Positions 11,201 to 21,002 of a stretch of 64,000 nucleotides of DNA are shown here, piece by piece; the first letter of the stretch is position 1; each line of letters opens with the position of its first letter. The notes below the pieces were generated by a model. The model did not search any database and was not told the DNA's origin. It saw nothing but the letters and a program-made list of their open reading frames with translations. Where the stretch lies: positions 46,046,139 to 46,110,138 of the forward strand of contig JAYGXS010000004.1 in the NCBI GenBank assembly GCA_036362985.1, written 5' to 3'. The DNA comes from Ligula intestinalis (taxonomy: Eukaryota; Platyhelminthes; Cestoda; Diphyllobothriidea; Diphyllobothriidae). Made by a program: the position numbers and the translations under genes.

Positions 11201-12841
11201 ATTATTGTACGGAAGGCTCGGCGATCCGCAACATTAAGGTTTTCGGTGCCAAGGATATAAAGTCCTCGGTGCATCCGTGGCTATAACAAAGTAGCTTAGC
11301 CGAAGTTGATAGCTAAAAACGGAATTAATTGCAAATCAAAATTCGTCGACAAAAAAATTAATATATACACATATATCTTACGGGCATGTCAAAGCAAGAT
11401 TTCCAGTGCTCATAATAAGATTCCCGTAGAACATGGTCAGTAATGCATGCCTCCAGCTCCTTGCTTTCAGATTCAGCCAGTTTATCGCGAAGCATGGCTT
11501 CCTCGAGCTCACTTGCTTCCGATTCATTAAGAGCTAGTTTCACGAGTTCCGGCTCGGGGAGCTAAGCGAGGAATATAAGTACAACCTCAACTTACTCCAG
11601 GTTGGTAATTGGGCATGCCCAAACCTTGTCCAAAACTTGGTTTGCATGGGTCAATTATCGAATTGTAGTGTGTTCGATCATAATAGCCCAGTCTAAGTGG
11701 AATTTCGTGAGAATACTCAGCATGGAAAACGTTAATTGGTGAGACGCTGTTGTAATATATTTCGACAGGACGGTTGTATAGTTCCGAAATAGCTTGAATT
11801 TCCAGGTGATTGCCGTGGCAGTTCGGATGCCGCTTCCGTTGGAGATATCGATCAAAATCCTCTGTCACATATTGTGAGAAGTGCTCACGGTTTTTCACCT
11901 TAAGAGGAACATAAGAGACGACACAGGAGAACTTACCATATAGTCTACAACCTGTTTCCGGACTAGTTCGTGCTTTTCCTCATCGCCAAAAACTTGGTGT
12001 GCTAGTAAAGTATGAAGCAGTTTTTGAAGAGCTTACAAACGCTGCGGAAAAGGCAAGCCCCGTCACCACGAACATGTACGATTTTCCAGCCTTTTTTCTC
12101 CTTTAGAAGTTGTTCTAAACCGTTGTCTTCCATCTTTGAATCAATAGCATGAAAAATAACAAACCAACCTTAGACGTATTAGAGGGGGGATTATCTGGAA
12201 CACGATAATATTCATCTTCGCTGTTGTTCCCTGTCGCCTCGTCACTATCGATATGTTCTTCGTTTAAACCCTCCCTGCAATCGCGAACATTCTTCGACTG
12301 ATCAACTGCGGGGGACCACTGTCTTTTTAAGGAGGGTTTTATATAAGTTGAGGGCTGGAGTATGTGGGATGAGTCGGTCTCTGCAAACGGTGGATAGGAG
12401 AATGTTTCTGGGCCAAGCGAGCCAGTGCCATGAGGCCATGATATTCTGCCATGACTTCGGGTCGAGGATTGGGCCCGTTCATGGGTTCCTTGGTAACCAT
12501 ATCCTTGAAATGCGAACGGGAATGATCCTTCGTTTGATGTGCTGGCCGTATCTAGCTCATTGGGTCGGTCTTGGCGTTCCTGCTTTGGTCGCTCTTTCCT
12601 ATTCTTGTTTTTAATTGTCATCCTTTGCGCACTTGGCTGGCAAACGACAAGATTATCAAGAATATTGTCTATCAAGTCCTCTAACTCGTCTTCAGATGAG
12701 TCAGAAGAAACTTCGGAGGCCGAATTATCGTCAGAATCGGTTTCGATGGCTACCCGAAACACCATTACATGCAGACCGCCATATTCCTTTGATCTGATTC
12801 CAGAAGATTTAGAGTATTCCTGTAGCAACCTATATATGGTT
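4856..12841 (-). CDS. OTUD5: OTUD5-like OTU-family deubiquitinase (DUBA), six exons seen, 3' end missing
   Basis: This host gene encodes a cysteine protease that would cleave ubiquitin chains. Exons read 12841 (or an internal ATG at 12765 or 12621)-12169, 12133-12037, 12001-11937, 11898-11596, 11561-11382 and 5255-4856, all with GT...AG borders and compatible phases. Exon 1 ends in an acidic stretch with NNSEDEY, matching the YNSEDEY site around regulatory Ser177 of human OTUD5. Exon 2 carries the catalytic Cys in DGACLFR, and exon 4 has CHGNHLEIQA and the catalytic His in THYNSI. Exon 5 ends with an LRESYYEHW helix like the mammalian ARESYLQWL. Exon 6 is Ala/Ser-rich like the mammalian linker. 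The expected C-terminal WDDD...SQQEYL exon was not found in the window. Up to its first ATG, exon 1 could instead be an internal exon. Confidence 0.85.
5318..5470 (+). repeat. Diverged dispersed repeat, copy 1
   Basis: Segments such as gttactatgtct and ccactcggatgagcttc recur in the same order and orientation at 10711-10950, with about 100 bp more between them there. The family is not recognised. Confidence 0.5.
7537..7646 (+). mobile_element. Very short Penelope-like element tail inserted in the RTE fragment
   Basis: The RTE sequence reads aacttgaaga before this piece and ttcaaatacctcgg after it, which are nearly adjacent in copy 1. The inserted 110 bp match the 3' terminus of PLE1 (18795-18876), including tcgaaacgtcaggcgaat, cccagcgatcga and the final ttcttcttctca. 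It is an extreme 5' truncation that keeps only the terminal repeat end. Confidence 0.7.
7559..7592 (+). ncRNA. Candidate minimal hammerhead ribozyme core (isolated)
   Basis: CTGATGA at 7559-7565 is followed by a short hairpin (ATCCG, loop CGA, CGGAT) and GAAACGTC at 7585-7592. This order fits the hammerhead core CUGAUGA, stem II, GAAA. Minimal hammerheads are reported from the flanking repeats of Penelope-like elements, and this copy lies in such a fragment. The first stem II pair is not canonical, so activity is uncertain. Confidence 0.4.
9850..10415 (+). mobile_element. RTE fragment, copy 3 (3' end only)
   Basis: The segment matches the last 190 codons of copy 1: ARWVSSILRKRLWIRPDIS, DFISNETVRTRCDRITR, RRLRWFGHVLRR and GPSIFGLRRWRRDW, ending HDITEAG and a TAG. 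Internal stops (for example after RSVFL) make it a pseudogene. Confidence 0.85.
10711..10950 (+). repeat. Diverged dispersed repeat, copy 2
   Basis: This is the partner of 5318-5470 (gttaccatgtct and ccactcgggtgagctt). Both copies lie in the same intron. It could be an old SINE or a LINE tail, but no internal promoter was recognised. Confidence 0.5.
11382..11561 (-). CDS. OTUD5: OTUD5-like exon 5 (helical region)
   Basis: Sixty codons, rich in Glu, form an alpha-helix-like segment ending HVLRESYYEHWKSCFDMP. This matches the region after the OTU core in mammalian OTUD5. The donor is gtaagata at 11376-11381, phase 0. Confidence 0.85.
11596..11898 (-). CDS. OTUD5: OTUD5-like exon 4 (OTU core, catalytic histidine)
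   Basis: The 101-codon exon holds SQYVTEDF, RKRHPNCHGNHLEIQA, LYNRPVEIYY and DRTHYNSI, ending GLGMPNYQPG. This is the most conserved part of the OTU domain, and it lacks stops or frameshifts. A 34-nt intron (11562-11595) follows. Confidence 0.95.
11937..12001 (-). CDS. OTUD5: OTUD5-like exon 3
   Basis: The 65-nt exon encodes HQVFGDEEKHELVRKQVVDYM, aligning with the QVYGD...HEVVRKHCMDYL helix of OTUD5. Phase 1 entry and phase 0 exit agree with its neighbours. It is followed by a 38-nt intron (11899-11936). Confidence 0.9.
12037..12133 (-). CDS. OTUD5: OTUD5-like exon 2 (catalytic cysteine)
   Basis: The 97-nt exon encodes KGWKIVHVRGDGACLFRSV with the nucleophile Cys of the OTU fold. It is flanked by a 35-nt intron on each side (12134-12168 and 12002-12036). 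Confidence 0.9.
12169..12841 (-). CDS. OTUD5: OTUD5-like exon 1 (acidic N-terminal region)
   Basis: The reading frame is open from a possible acceptor (cttgcccacag before 12841) to the donor at 12168. The first ATG is at 12765 (MVFRVA). A second at 12621 reads MTIKNKN, which resembles the MTILPKK start of the mammalian protein. Upstream of it lies a Ser/Asp/Glu-rich segment (SSDSSEDELEDL). The last residues, GNNSEDEYYRV then NTSK, lead into exon 2 in phase 0. The true start cannot be decided from sequence alone. Confidence 0.75.
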
Positions 12842-13017
12842 CTGTGGGCAAGTGTAAATCAATAACACAACTGCCTCTAAAAAGTGGATTGAAGGTCAAA
12901 ATATGGTAGCAGTGGTGTGTAGGTTTCATAATACTAAAAAGGAACGAAGAGAGAAAACACTAACAACGTGGCTGCGGTGTAGATCAGGCAATTGAAAGAC
13001 TACAAGACCCTTTAACG

Positions 13018-13040
13018 ATCAGGTCAGGTCAGGTCAGGTT
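13018..13040. repeat. (AGGTC)n short tandem repeat
   Basis: Four consecutive AGGTC units end in aggttttatt. The region 12842-14430 otherwise shows no convincing gene, and its ORFs are short and unlike known families. It would hold the promoter and leader of the OTUD5-like gene. Confidence 0.6.
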
Positions 13041-14439
13041 TTATTGAGGGAAATATGGGTAAATACCTTTCAACTCCCTATTGGTACAGGACAGTTTTTT
13101 CAATGCATTTGATCAGCAGAACATTTCAGAACAGTGGCGTTACCAGTAATTTGAATTGGCTAAGGGAGGGCCGACAGTGGAAAAACCTCCTTAGGCATTG
13201 TTCAGAAAGTATAGGGGTTTGGATGCCATTTGAGAGATTAAAGGCGAAAAACTGTCACCCGTGGGGGTGGGGGTGGAGGGGGGTCCAGAGTATATTCAAA
13301 TCGGACCGCCTGTGCTAGGTGTATTTGAAACAGGAGGAACCCAGGAGGAGCCCATCGTGGTTTATTGTCATAATCCTAAGGGTCCAACGAGGAAAAGATT
13401 GCGGAGGTCACGCAAATGTCACCGAGTTTCGGCAACGAGTGTTGGAGACGCGCCCATCGTGCTGTAGAATCTATTGGCCTGTTCGTTTTGCAGCTCGAAT
13501 AACTGTTAATACTGGTTGAACAGCTTCTCGAATAACTGCGCGAATTGTTGGTCTATTCGTTTTGCAGCTCGAATAACTGTGATGATTCAATATTTCTCAA
13601 TGCTGTGCTGCGTTTCGTCACCTGAATAGACGCACCCGAGGTCAGTAGCAATGTCAAAAGACAGTCAGGTAACTCGGTTATTCTTTATGTGGTTCTATAG
13701 AAGTAAACAGTAAGGTTAAGAGTGCACGATAGGTAAAAAATGCGAAGTAGAAATCAAAAGGAGGGTGAACATACATTCGAGGTGCTTAGAGGAGCAGTCG
13801 TTTGAATGACGCAGACGCGTTGCTGCTATTTTACAAGGGGCAGGAAATTAAAGAACGAGGGATCCAATAAGGACACGGTGCGGGGAACAAATAGTATGGG
13901 GCGGGTGAATACAGGCAATTCTGTGCCAGAAAGGGGGATTTATTTGCAAGTGTCTGAGGACAGTGCTGGTGAAAGCTGTCATCAAACCAGAGGGGATAGC
14001 GGACAATATCAACTGTCGGCTGTCAGCTTCTATATAAGCACACGAAGAGACAAGTGGGTCAAATGCGTTCAGGATAACTCGGCACAACAGCTGCTGTGTT
14101 TCGTCCACTTTCCTGTAGAAGGCCGAGAGAGCTTAACGGGGGTTGGGGACAGTATTAAAGCGAGCACTTAAGTGGTGCTTGGAACAATGGGGTCAACAGT
14201 AACATAATTCCTGGAGGGAGCGGACTCGGGCACGCAGTTTAGTTCTTGGTGGAAGGGGACCTGGGCACGAAGTTCAGAGCAAAATAAATCCGAAGATGTA
14301 TTTGACGTGGTGAACGTCACAAACATGTTATTGAAAAGTAGCGAGTAATATTTTTTTTCAAATGTGATTATGTTGCAAAGTCATTTCGGTAACCTGCAGT
14401 TTAATTTCGGGGACATAGTAGTCATAAGGTCTAATTTAA

Positions 14440-14835
14440 ACGTTTAACCTGTCTTAAACGTGTCCCACCGATGGCGACATGGCAATGTCCGCGGGCAGAG
14501 CATTCCATGCGTGAATTTGGAAGAGCTTTACAGAGCTGCGTAGCCTAGGCCCACAAGGTTTGATGGAAACGACTTTAGTCAATTTTCTTTATTATTTAAT
14601 TCTCACTACTGCTAAATTCATAGGACGTTTTGGCTATGCACGTCTAGCTTTCTCTTGAATGCATCCACAGATGGGGACATAACAATATCCTCGGGAGGAG
14701 CACTTCAAGTTTCAACTACTCTTTTACCAAAAAAAGAACTTGCGTGTGTCTAGTCTGGCCCCTGTTACGCGTAGTTTGAAGAGATGCCCTCTTACGTTCG
14801 TCATTGTTGCTAACTCGAATAAGTCGCCAGGAAAA
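14440..14835 (-). mobile_element. LINE 3' ends, two adjacent RT C-terminal fragments
   Basis: Read on the minus strand, 14830-14600 gives LFELATMTNVRGHLFKLRV, FFFGKRVVET, then PPEDIVMSPSVDAFKRKLDV. This is the typical RT C-terminus of CR1/Jockey-type LINEs. A second, partial copy at 14540-14440 reads AWNALPADIAMSPSV. Both have in-frame defects. Confidence 0.65.
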
Positions 14836-15039
14836 GAAATGTCAGGAAAATTTGTATTATGTAAATGAGACTATGCAAAATAACTGAGAACTAAGAAAGA
14901 AGCAGTGAAAGGTACTAACGGCTGAGTTCAGTGAGCCCCCTTTTTCAAAAGTCTTCAGGAGGCCATAAAAATAATAGTAGGGCAGGATTATAACTTGCAA
15001 CGGCCCAAAGAACTAAATAGGTTGTTTAAGTACACGGAG

Positions 15040-15727
15040 GTCCATCATTTCGGCACAAACCTCATGGCTCCACCTATGACGAAATTATTAAGCACCTGAC
15101 AGAGACGTTCGGTAAAAAGTCCTACCTGTTCAGTATTCGATACCAGTTCCTCAAGCTGGTCAAGAAAGAGACAGATGATTTTCTGACACTCACTAGTGTC
15201 GTCAACCGTAAATGTGATATGTTCAAGCTGCGAGAGATGACAGAAGATCAATTCAAGTGCCTCATCTTTGTGAGCACTCTGCAGTCACCTCGACACGCCG
15301 ATATCAGGGCTCGTCTGCTCACCAAAATTGAACAAAAACCCGACACAACCCTGCAGAAATTGATTGCCGAAGGTCAGCAGCTCAAAAATTTTCAGCATGA
15401 TTTTTGCCATCGTGAAGTAACCCATTGCCTTGTTTGACGTTCCCAGCGTTCAGGCTGTTACCAACAGGAAGTCGATGTCTCGACAGAAGCCGCAAGACAC
15501 CGCACACAAAAGATCACAGCCCAGCAAGATTGACCCCTAAATAAAGGGCGCGCAACAGGAAGAAGAGGCGTTCCAAGCGCCCTTCATTTTATTTTGGTTT
15601 CGAGTCTAACTCAATCATAGACACGTATCAGACGGAATTTGAGGCAGGGAGGAAAAATCTTAGGGTCACCATCAATGGCAAACATGTACGCCTCCAGCTT
15701 GACAAAACTTCAGACATCAGCGTTATC
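15040..15727 (+). mobile_element. Gypsy-like gag and protease fragment
   Basis: Residues from about 15130 read FSIRYQFLKLVKKETDDFLT and MFKLREMTEDQFKCLIFV, a gag segment. About 15620-15720 reads TINGKHVRLQLDKTSDISVI, where the aspartic protease triad DTG/DSG has become DKT. The fragment ends abruptly at the left end of PLE1, which was evidently inserted into it. No LTR was found. Confidence 0.65.
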
Positions 15728-16083
15728 GAGAAGAAAAGGACTCCATCGCTGGGAAAATACTTTTATTCACTTAACGTTTCGACATCCGTCGCAGAATTAT
15801 CATTTGAGAAATTAGCAGAAAACTGAAGCAAAAATGGGAAATATATGCTCGGGACTTTACAGCATTTATAGGACACAGTTATTGCGGCAAAGATGCAGCA
15901 ACAATTAGCGTTAATAGCCTTCTTGTGTGGGAATAGTTTGTTGGTCAGTATGCTGGCCCTGGCCTGTTGCAACTTCATCACGCGTCGTGGTCATCTGACC
16001 CTCTGGTGTTTGCGCAGGATGACGTGATGGCCTGTTCGTTCGCCAAGTGTCGACTTGCTTTGGCCAAATTAAGTCAGTCAGTA

Positions 16084-16740
16084 TCAGTCAGTATATTTGG
16101 AGAAAATGACCAAAGCCCTTAAAAACTCCATTAAAACGGTACAGCAATGCATGAGTTTTTTGTGAAATATGCAATCACTATAACAGATCACTTTTGTTGT
16201 GCAAAAGTGCATCGAAATATTTTGGAAATATGAATTGTTGAAAAGGTGAGGCGTTTGCGGAATGGCAGTGTGCAAAAAGTTCACTCTATATCCAGTCTCT
16301 TGTGATCGTTTAGTGCAAATAAAAATTCTATTGAAATCAAACGAGTAATATGTTTGCTTGTAGTGTTTGTCATTTAAGTTAGTCGGCTGTAGGGTTTTAA
16401 AAGATGATTATCCAAGCGTCTCTTGAAGACGTTTACAGTGGGTGAATGCACAATAGACTCGGGCAAGGAGTTCCACGGTAGAAGGACCCTTTGAGAGAAG
16501 AAGGATGAACGCTGGTTTGTTTGGCTTAGTTCCCTCTTCAACTGGAAGTCATGTCTTCTGAGTTTCCTTTTTGGGGCCATTTGAAAGAGATCCTCCCACT
16601 TGACATCCAGACCAGTTTCCATTAATAACTGAAAATTTGCTCTAAGTTCCCCACTGTCTTGTCTATAATGGATGGAAAAAAGATTTAAAGCAGTCAACCG
16701 CTGTTCATATGTGAACAGCTTAAGTTCCGGGACGGCATCG
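16084..16740 (-). mobile_element. LINE-D 3' end (RT C-terminus and 3' UTR)
   Basis: The minus strand reads ELKLFTYEQRLTALNLF, then FFSQRVLLPWNSLPESIV and NVFKRRLDNHLLKPYSRL, the RT C-terminus of a CR1-like LINE, followed by about 290 bp of 3' UTR ending in an actgactgatactgactga tail. A similar C-terminus is at 28660-28860 and the same tail at 33919-34058. It interrupts the inverted arm of PLE1, so it inserted later or was carried in with it. Confidence 0.75.
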
Positions 16741-17035
16741 AATATGGATTGGGCAATTTGTTGCACTTGTTTATTGATTGGGGGCTGGTGGACCATGACT
16801 CAAGTATTCTCGGCTCACTCGATTGTCCCGTCTTGCAAAAATTTCGGCCTCATGAAATTTGAATGTGTGACCGGGTCCTGTCAAATGCACCGCAACTTGC
16901 AAATTTGCATCATTTTGCCGAATTGCTGCCGCGTGTTTGGCAATTCGCGTCTTGTAAAGTCTACCGGGTTCTCGAACATAGTTTCTTTACCCACAACTGC
17001 ATCAGATCCCGTAGACGACTCCACATGTTTCTTGC

Positions 17036-18104
17036 CATGACATTCATTGTGCCAGCCGACAAGGGACGTTCTACGGCCATAATGGACAGCACCGACTACC
17101 TTAAGGATGCGAAAAAATTCCTGGAAGATCGCCTGTTTGATATTTCTTGTAAAACCAATCCCATAAATAGGCTGACACGCGAAACCAATTCGACCATATT
17201 AGGTGCAATAACGCCGTCTGACCGACGCACGGCGAGGGCCTCCCTAAAGTACACAAGGAGGGCGCTCCCCTCCGACTCATCGTATCACTGAGGGGCACTC
17301 CAACGTATGGACTGACAAACTGGCTCTTTCGGCGTCTCAGATTTCTGACTGCTAAATCGGAGATCATGGTCCGCTTATCAACACAATTCTCAGAGAAACG
17401 TAAAGGGTTTAGTCTCCTGCCAAGCGATATCATGGTTTACTTCGATGTCACGTCTCTTTTTACTTCTATCCCTCAGGATCTGGCATTTGAGACCGTTGAA
17501 CTACTCCTGCGAAACAAATACGATGAAAGGGAGTATTTCCTTTGACACGTCCAAATCCTACAGCACCTGAAGTTCTGTATCAAAACCTTCTCCACGTTTG
17601 ACGGAACAATATATGAGCAGGTTAAGGGGACACTAATGGGTTCACCGATTTCGGGACTCATAGCCGAGGTGGTCTTGCAACGGTTGGAGTTGCTTGTCGT
17701 CCACGCCACAGACCGAAATTCTGGGCGCGGCATGTGGATGACAGCTTCATCGTCATCGAACGGGATCACGGTGCTCACGTTGAAGGAATGTCTCAACAGC
17801 GTCTTCTCGGGCATCCAATTTACGAAAGAGGAGGAAGAGAACAACCAGAGGCCTTCCTCGATGTCCTTGTCTGTCGCAAAGATTGTGATGGCCTGAAGAC
17901 TCAAGTATTCAGGAAAGCGACAAACACGATGCAAGTACTGAATTACAACAGCAACCACCCAATCATCCACAAACGCAGTTGTGTAAGGAAGCTCTATCGG
18001 CGTGTTGAGACGCACTACAGCGAACTAGAAGACAGAATTCCCAAAATACAGCATCTTCCTCCGGTGTTCAAAGAACACGGCTACCCGCGCAACTTCATCA
18101 ACTA
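17036..18104 (+). pseudogene. PLE1 reverse transcriptase (decayed)
   Basis: The RT opens with VPADKGRSTAIMDSTDY, the fingers motif of Penelope RTs, followed by IVSLRGTPTYGLTNWLF, VYFDVTSLFTSIP (motif A), GTLMGSPISGLIAE and the catalytic box read as ARHVDDSFIVIE (YVDD changed to HVDD). Several frameshifts and stops are present. After NYNSNHPIIHKRSCVRKLY the frame stops at 18104. The downstream copy lacks the GIY-YIG active-site segment, while the inverted arm still holds it. Confidence 0.8.
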
Positions 18105-18796
18105 GTGCTTGTGCAAACGAGATTGCCAACAAACTTGCACCAAACCCAACATTTGGTGATCGATTCCGCACGCCAGAAACGTCTCGGAGGCTATCGGCCA
18201 CCTTCTCGCACCACTTGGAGTTGGAGTCACACACAGGAGACAGCCATAAGGCATCAAATAATGAAACCGAAAGGTCTACTGCCACGGCAAGAAACAGCTC
18301 CAGCCGTCTACAGAATCGGCGAAATGATGCAAATTTTCAGGTTGCGGTGCATTTGACAGGACCCGGTCACACATTCAAATTTCACGAGGCCGAAATTCTT
18401 GCAAGAGGGGACAATCGAGTGAGCCAAGAATTAATTGAGTCATGGTTAACCGGCCCCCAATCCACAAACAAGTGCAATGAATTGCCTAATCCATATTCGA
18501 TGCTGATACTCAATTTAGCCAAAGCAAGTCGACACTTGGGGAACGGACAGGCCATCAAGTCATCCTACGCAAACACTAGGGGTCAGATGGCCAGGCAATC
18601 ATCACGCCCTAGGCCACGACATGTGATGAAGTTTCAACAGGTCAGAGCCAGCATGCCGACCGACAAACTATCTCCGCAAAAGGAGGCAATTAACGATAAT
18701 TGTTGCTGCATCTTTGCAATAATAACAGTGTCCTATAAAAATGCAAAGCCCCGAGCATCTATTTCCCGTTTTTGCTACTGTTTTCTGCTAACTTCT

Positions 18797-18830
18797 CTGA
18801 CAATGAAGCCACGACGGATGTCGAAATGTC
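18797..18830 (+). ncRNA. Degraded hammerhead-like motif in PLE1 right end
   Basis: The sequence CTGACAATGA, a short stem and GAAATGTC occupies the same place as the intact CTGATGA...GAAACGTC of the isolated tail at 7559-7592. The core is mutated, so it is probably inactive. Confidence 0.35.
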
Positions 18831-19081
18831 GGGCGAATTAAAGTATTGTCCCAGCGATCGAAACGTCTTCTTCTCAATTGATTCCCGGGAGTCTCATGTT
18901 CGCTTGTATTGGCATCCACGTTATACTCAAGCGCATTAGGCAGATGATACGGCGGCTTTCTTTGAATAAACTGGACAAATTTAAAGCAAGACAGAATAGC
19001 AGAATTTATTTGCGCGAAAAAATTTCAAGAGCACTTTTCAGCTGCTTCCGCTCCGTGCATGAACAACGAAATATTAAGAGA

Positions 19082-19605
19082 ACACATCAATTTGAATTTA
19101 CACAAAATCGATCAAAGCAAGGTTGTATCAACGTGGCAAGTGGCCAATGGTATGTCAACTGTTAAACTTGGAACTAAAAGAAGTGGGGGGGGGATTTAAC
19201 AAAATAAAGGTGTGGTTTGTATTTACCACGGCAATTGAAGATTGACTACACGGTCTACTTGCTTACATAGGTCGGGTTTCTCCTGCCGTATGTAAGATGC
19301 TTCCATGTAACGTAAGGTCCGGTTTGTTCGTGCTCGAACAAGAACGCGGAAAGATGTGTTAGTGTCAACCGAATGACCACTGTCTAGTAAGTGTTTTGTA
19401 ATAGATGAACGTGGTACTTTGTTCTCTTGTTTTACAAGCCAAGTAGGCAAATGCTCAGCAGCCCTGGTTGCCAATTGCCTTTGCGTACGGCCAATGTACT
19501 TGCATCCGCAAGTGCAGGTAAATTCGTATACACAGTTTGAGGTGGCGTGCAAAGGCAAGGCATCCTTTGGTCGGTTAATTGGGAGCCTTTTTGTTGGAGT
19601 GAGGA
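19082..19605 (-). repeat. PLE3 palindrome, left arm (524 bp)
   Basis: It is the reverse complement of 20620-21143. By eye the only difference I found is one base in the GIY-YIG domain (CKYIG against CNYIG). Even the nine-base homopolymer in the 3' UTR has equal length. Confidence 0.85.
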
Positions 19606-19925
19606 CAAATCGTTAGCAAGTCCCTCACTATATCAGGTGGCAGTTGAGTTTCTGATGCATGATTGTATATGACCTCAATTATTTCCTCCAAGGGACATTT
19701 GTAAATTATGAGTCAACATCTAGAGAAAACATCCATTTGTTTGTAATATTTTGAAGCTTGATATCGTCAATAAATTTAAAAAAACATCCTTCGAAGCATA
19801 AGTGGCGAATCGTTGCCGAATTGGCTTTAATTCGTTGACAAGCCACTGTGCCAGCTTGTGTTGAGGAGAATTTGTCATGGACAGCATAGAACGTACAAAA
19901 ACGTACAACGTCTCTTCAATGGAGT
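19225..19925 (-). pseudogene. PLE3 minus-strand half: RT fragment fused to GIY-YIG domain
   Basis: From 19925 downward the frame reads TNSPQHKLAQWLVNELKPI and VPLEEIIEVI (mid RT) to RDLLTIC near 19610. It then jumps to GIY-YIG sequence, FTCTCGCKYIGRTQRQLATR, ending LCKQVDRVVNLQLPW. About 1 kb of RT and linker is missing at the junction. Confidence 0.8.
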
Positions 19926-21002
19926 TATATATAGACAAATTGATGGAGTAGCAATGGGGAGCCCACTCTGACCTTCCTTTGCAGACATCTTCATGGGTCA
20001 CTTAGAGGAAAAGGTTTCGTCGGAACTTAATAAAACAACAATATATAGACGATATGTGGATGACATTTTCGCTATTGTTGATACGAAAAGAGATGCTGAA
20101 AATCTTCTAACTTTGATTAATACATTGCATCAAAAGATTAAGTTCACGATAGAAATGTAGCAGAACAACCAATTATCTTTCCTTGACGTTCTCCTGTTCA
20201 GAGAGGATGATGGGTCAATAAGGCGCACCATTTTCCACACGATTACATGGAGAGACCAATGTCTACATTTTACTAGTTTTGTGCCTATACAGTGGAAACG
20301 GAATTTGGTACTTAACCTTTTCCAGAGAGCCAGGAATATCTGCTCCAGCGAGACCCTACTAACAGAGTTTGCCTGCATAAAAGAGGTCTTACTCAAGCGT
20401 GGCTACCCCTTGCGGTTCATCCAAAAATGCAGTTGCCCTTTACGGCCAAAATCTACGGACAGGGCCCCTTGGGCCTTAAATATACAAATTATTATTAGTC
20501 GGTTCCGAGAAAGCCCGATTTTATATCCTTACCATTTAAAGAAGGCAACATTGTGATTGCAATAAAGCGAATACTACTTTGTTTTATCAAAAGAACTTAC
20601 TATGCAGCCGAACTTGTTTTCCTCACTCCAACAAAAAGGCTCCCAATTAACCGACCAAAGGATGCCTTGCCTTTGCACGCCACCTCAAACTGTGTGTACG
20701 AATTTACCTGCACTTGCGGATGCAATTACATTGGCCGTACGCAAAGGCAATTGGCAACCAGGGCTGCTGAGCATTTGCCTACTTGGCTTGTAAAACAAGA
20801 GAACAAAGTACCACGTTCATCTATTACAAAACACTTACTAGACAGTGGTCATTCGGTTGACACTAACACATCTTTCCGCGTTCTTGTTCGAGCACGAACA
20901 AACCGGACCTTACGTTACATGGAAGCATCTTACATACGGCAGGAGAAACCCGACCTATGTAAGCAAGTAGACCGTGTAGTCAATCTTCAATTGCCGTGGT
21001 AA
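19926..21002 (+). pseudogene. PLE3 plus-strand half: RT C-terminal part and GIY-YIG domain
   Basis: The frame starts at YRQIDGVAMGSPL, continues to the catalytic YRRYVDDIFAIV near 20045 and LSFLDVLLF, and after frame changes reaches the open frame 20553-21002 with CVYEFTCTCGCNYIGRTQRQ. Conserved Cys pairs precede the GIY-YIG core. The domain is a nuclease typical of Penelope-like elements. A 40-bp LINE tail interrupts it at 20460-20500. One in-frame stop follows FTIEM. Confidence 0.8.
20460..20500 (+). repeat. LINE tail inserted within PLE3
   Basis: The roughly 40 bp with agggccccttgggcctt followed by AT-rich sequence match the 3' end of LINE-A copy 1 at 26584-26625. The PLE2 relative lacks them at this position. 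Confidence 0.65.

Larger units (their letters stand above)
5256..11381 (-). other. Large intron of the OTUD5-like gene (6126 nt)
   Basis: The intron is about 170 times longer than the four upstream introns. Transposon fragments explain roughly a third of it: RTE copies at 7030-8262 and 9850-10415, a Penelope tail at 7537-7646, and a diverged repeat at both ends. The stretches 5471-7029 and 8263-9849 contain nothing recognisable on either strand apart from AT-rich sequence. The donor is gtaagata and the acceptor cgtttcag. Confidence 0.6.
15728..18876 (+). mobile_element. Penelope-like element PLE1 with inverted 3'-end copy at its 5' side
   Basis: The right end (18510-18876) is repeated inverted at 15728-16075, and both termini end in the same gagaagaa sequence. 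The inverted arm continues at 16740-17035, where its minus strand reads NYVREPGRLYKTRIAKH and VAVHLTGPGHTFKFHEAEI, the GIY-YIG domain. A LINE-D 3' end (16084-16740) splits this arm. The RT lies at 17036-18104 in the plus strand. Confidence 0.75.

Noticed and set aside
13806..14171. 121-codon plus-strand frame upstream of the OTUD5-like gene
   Set aside because: No motif, no similarity that I recognise and no codon pattern. The minus strand is equally open.
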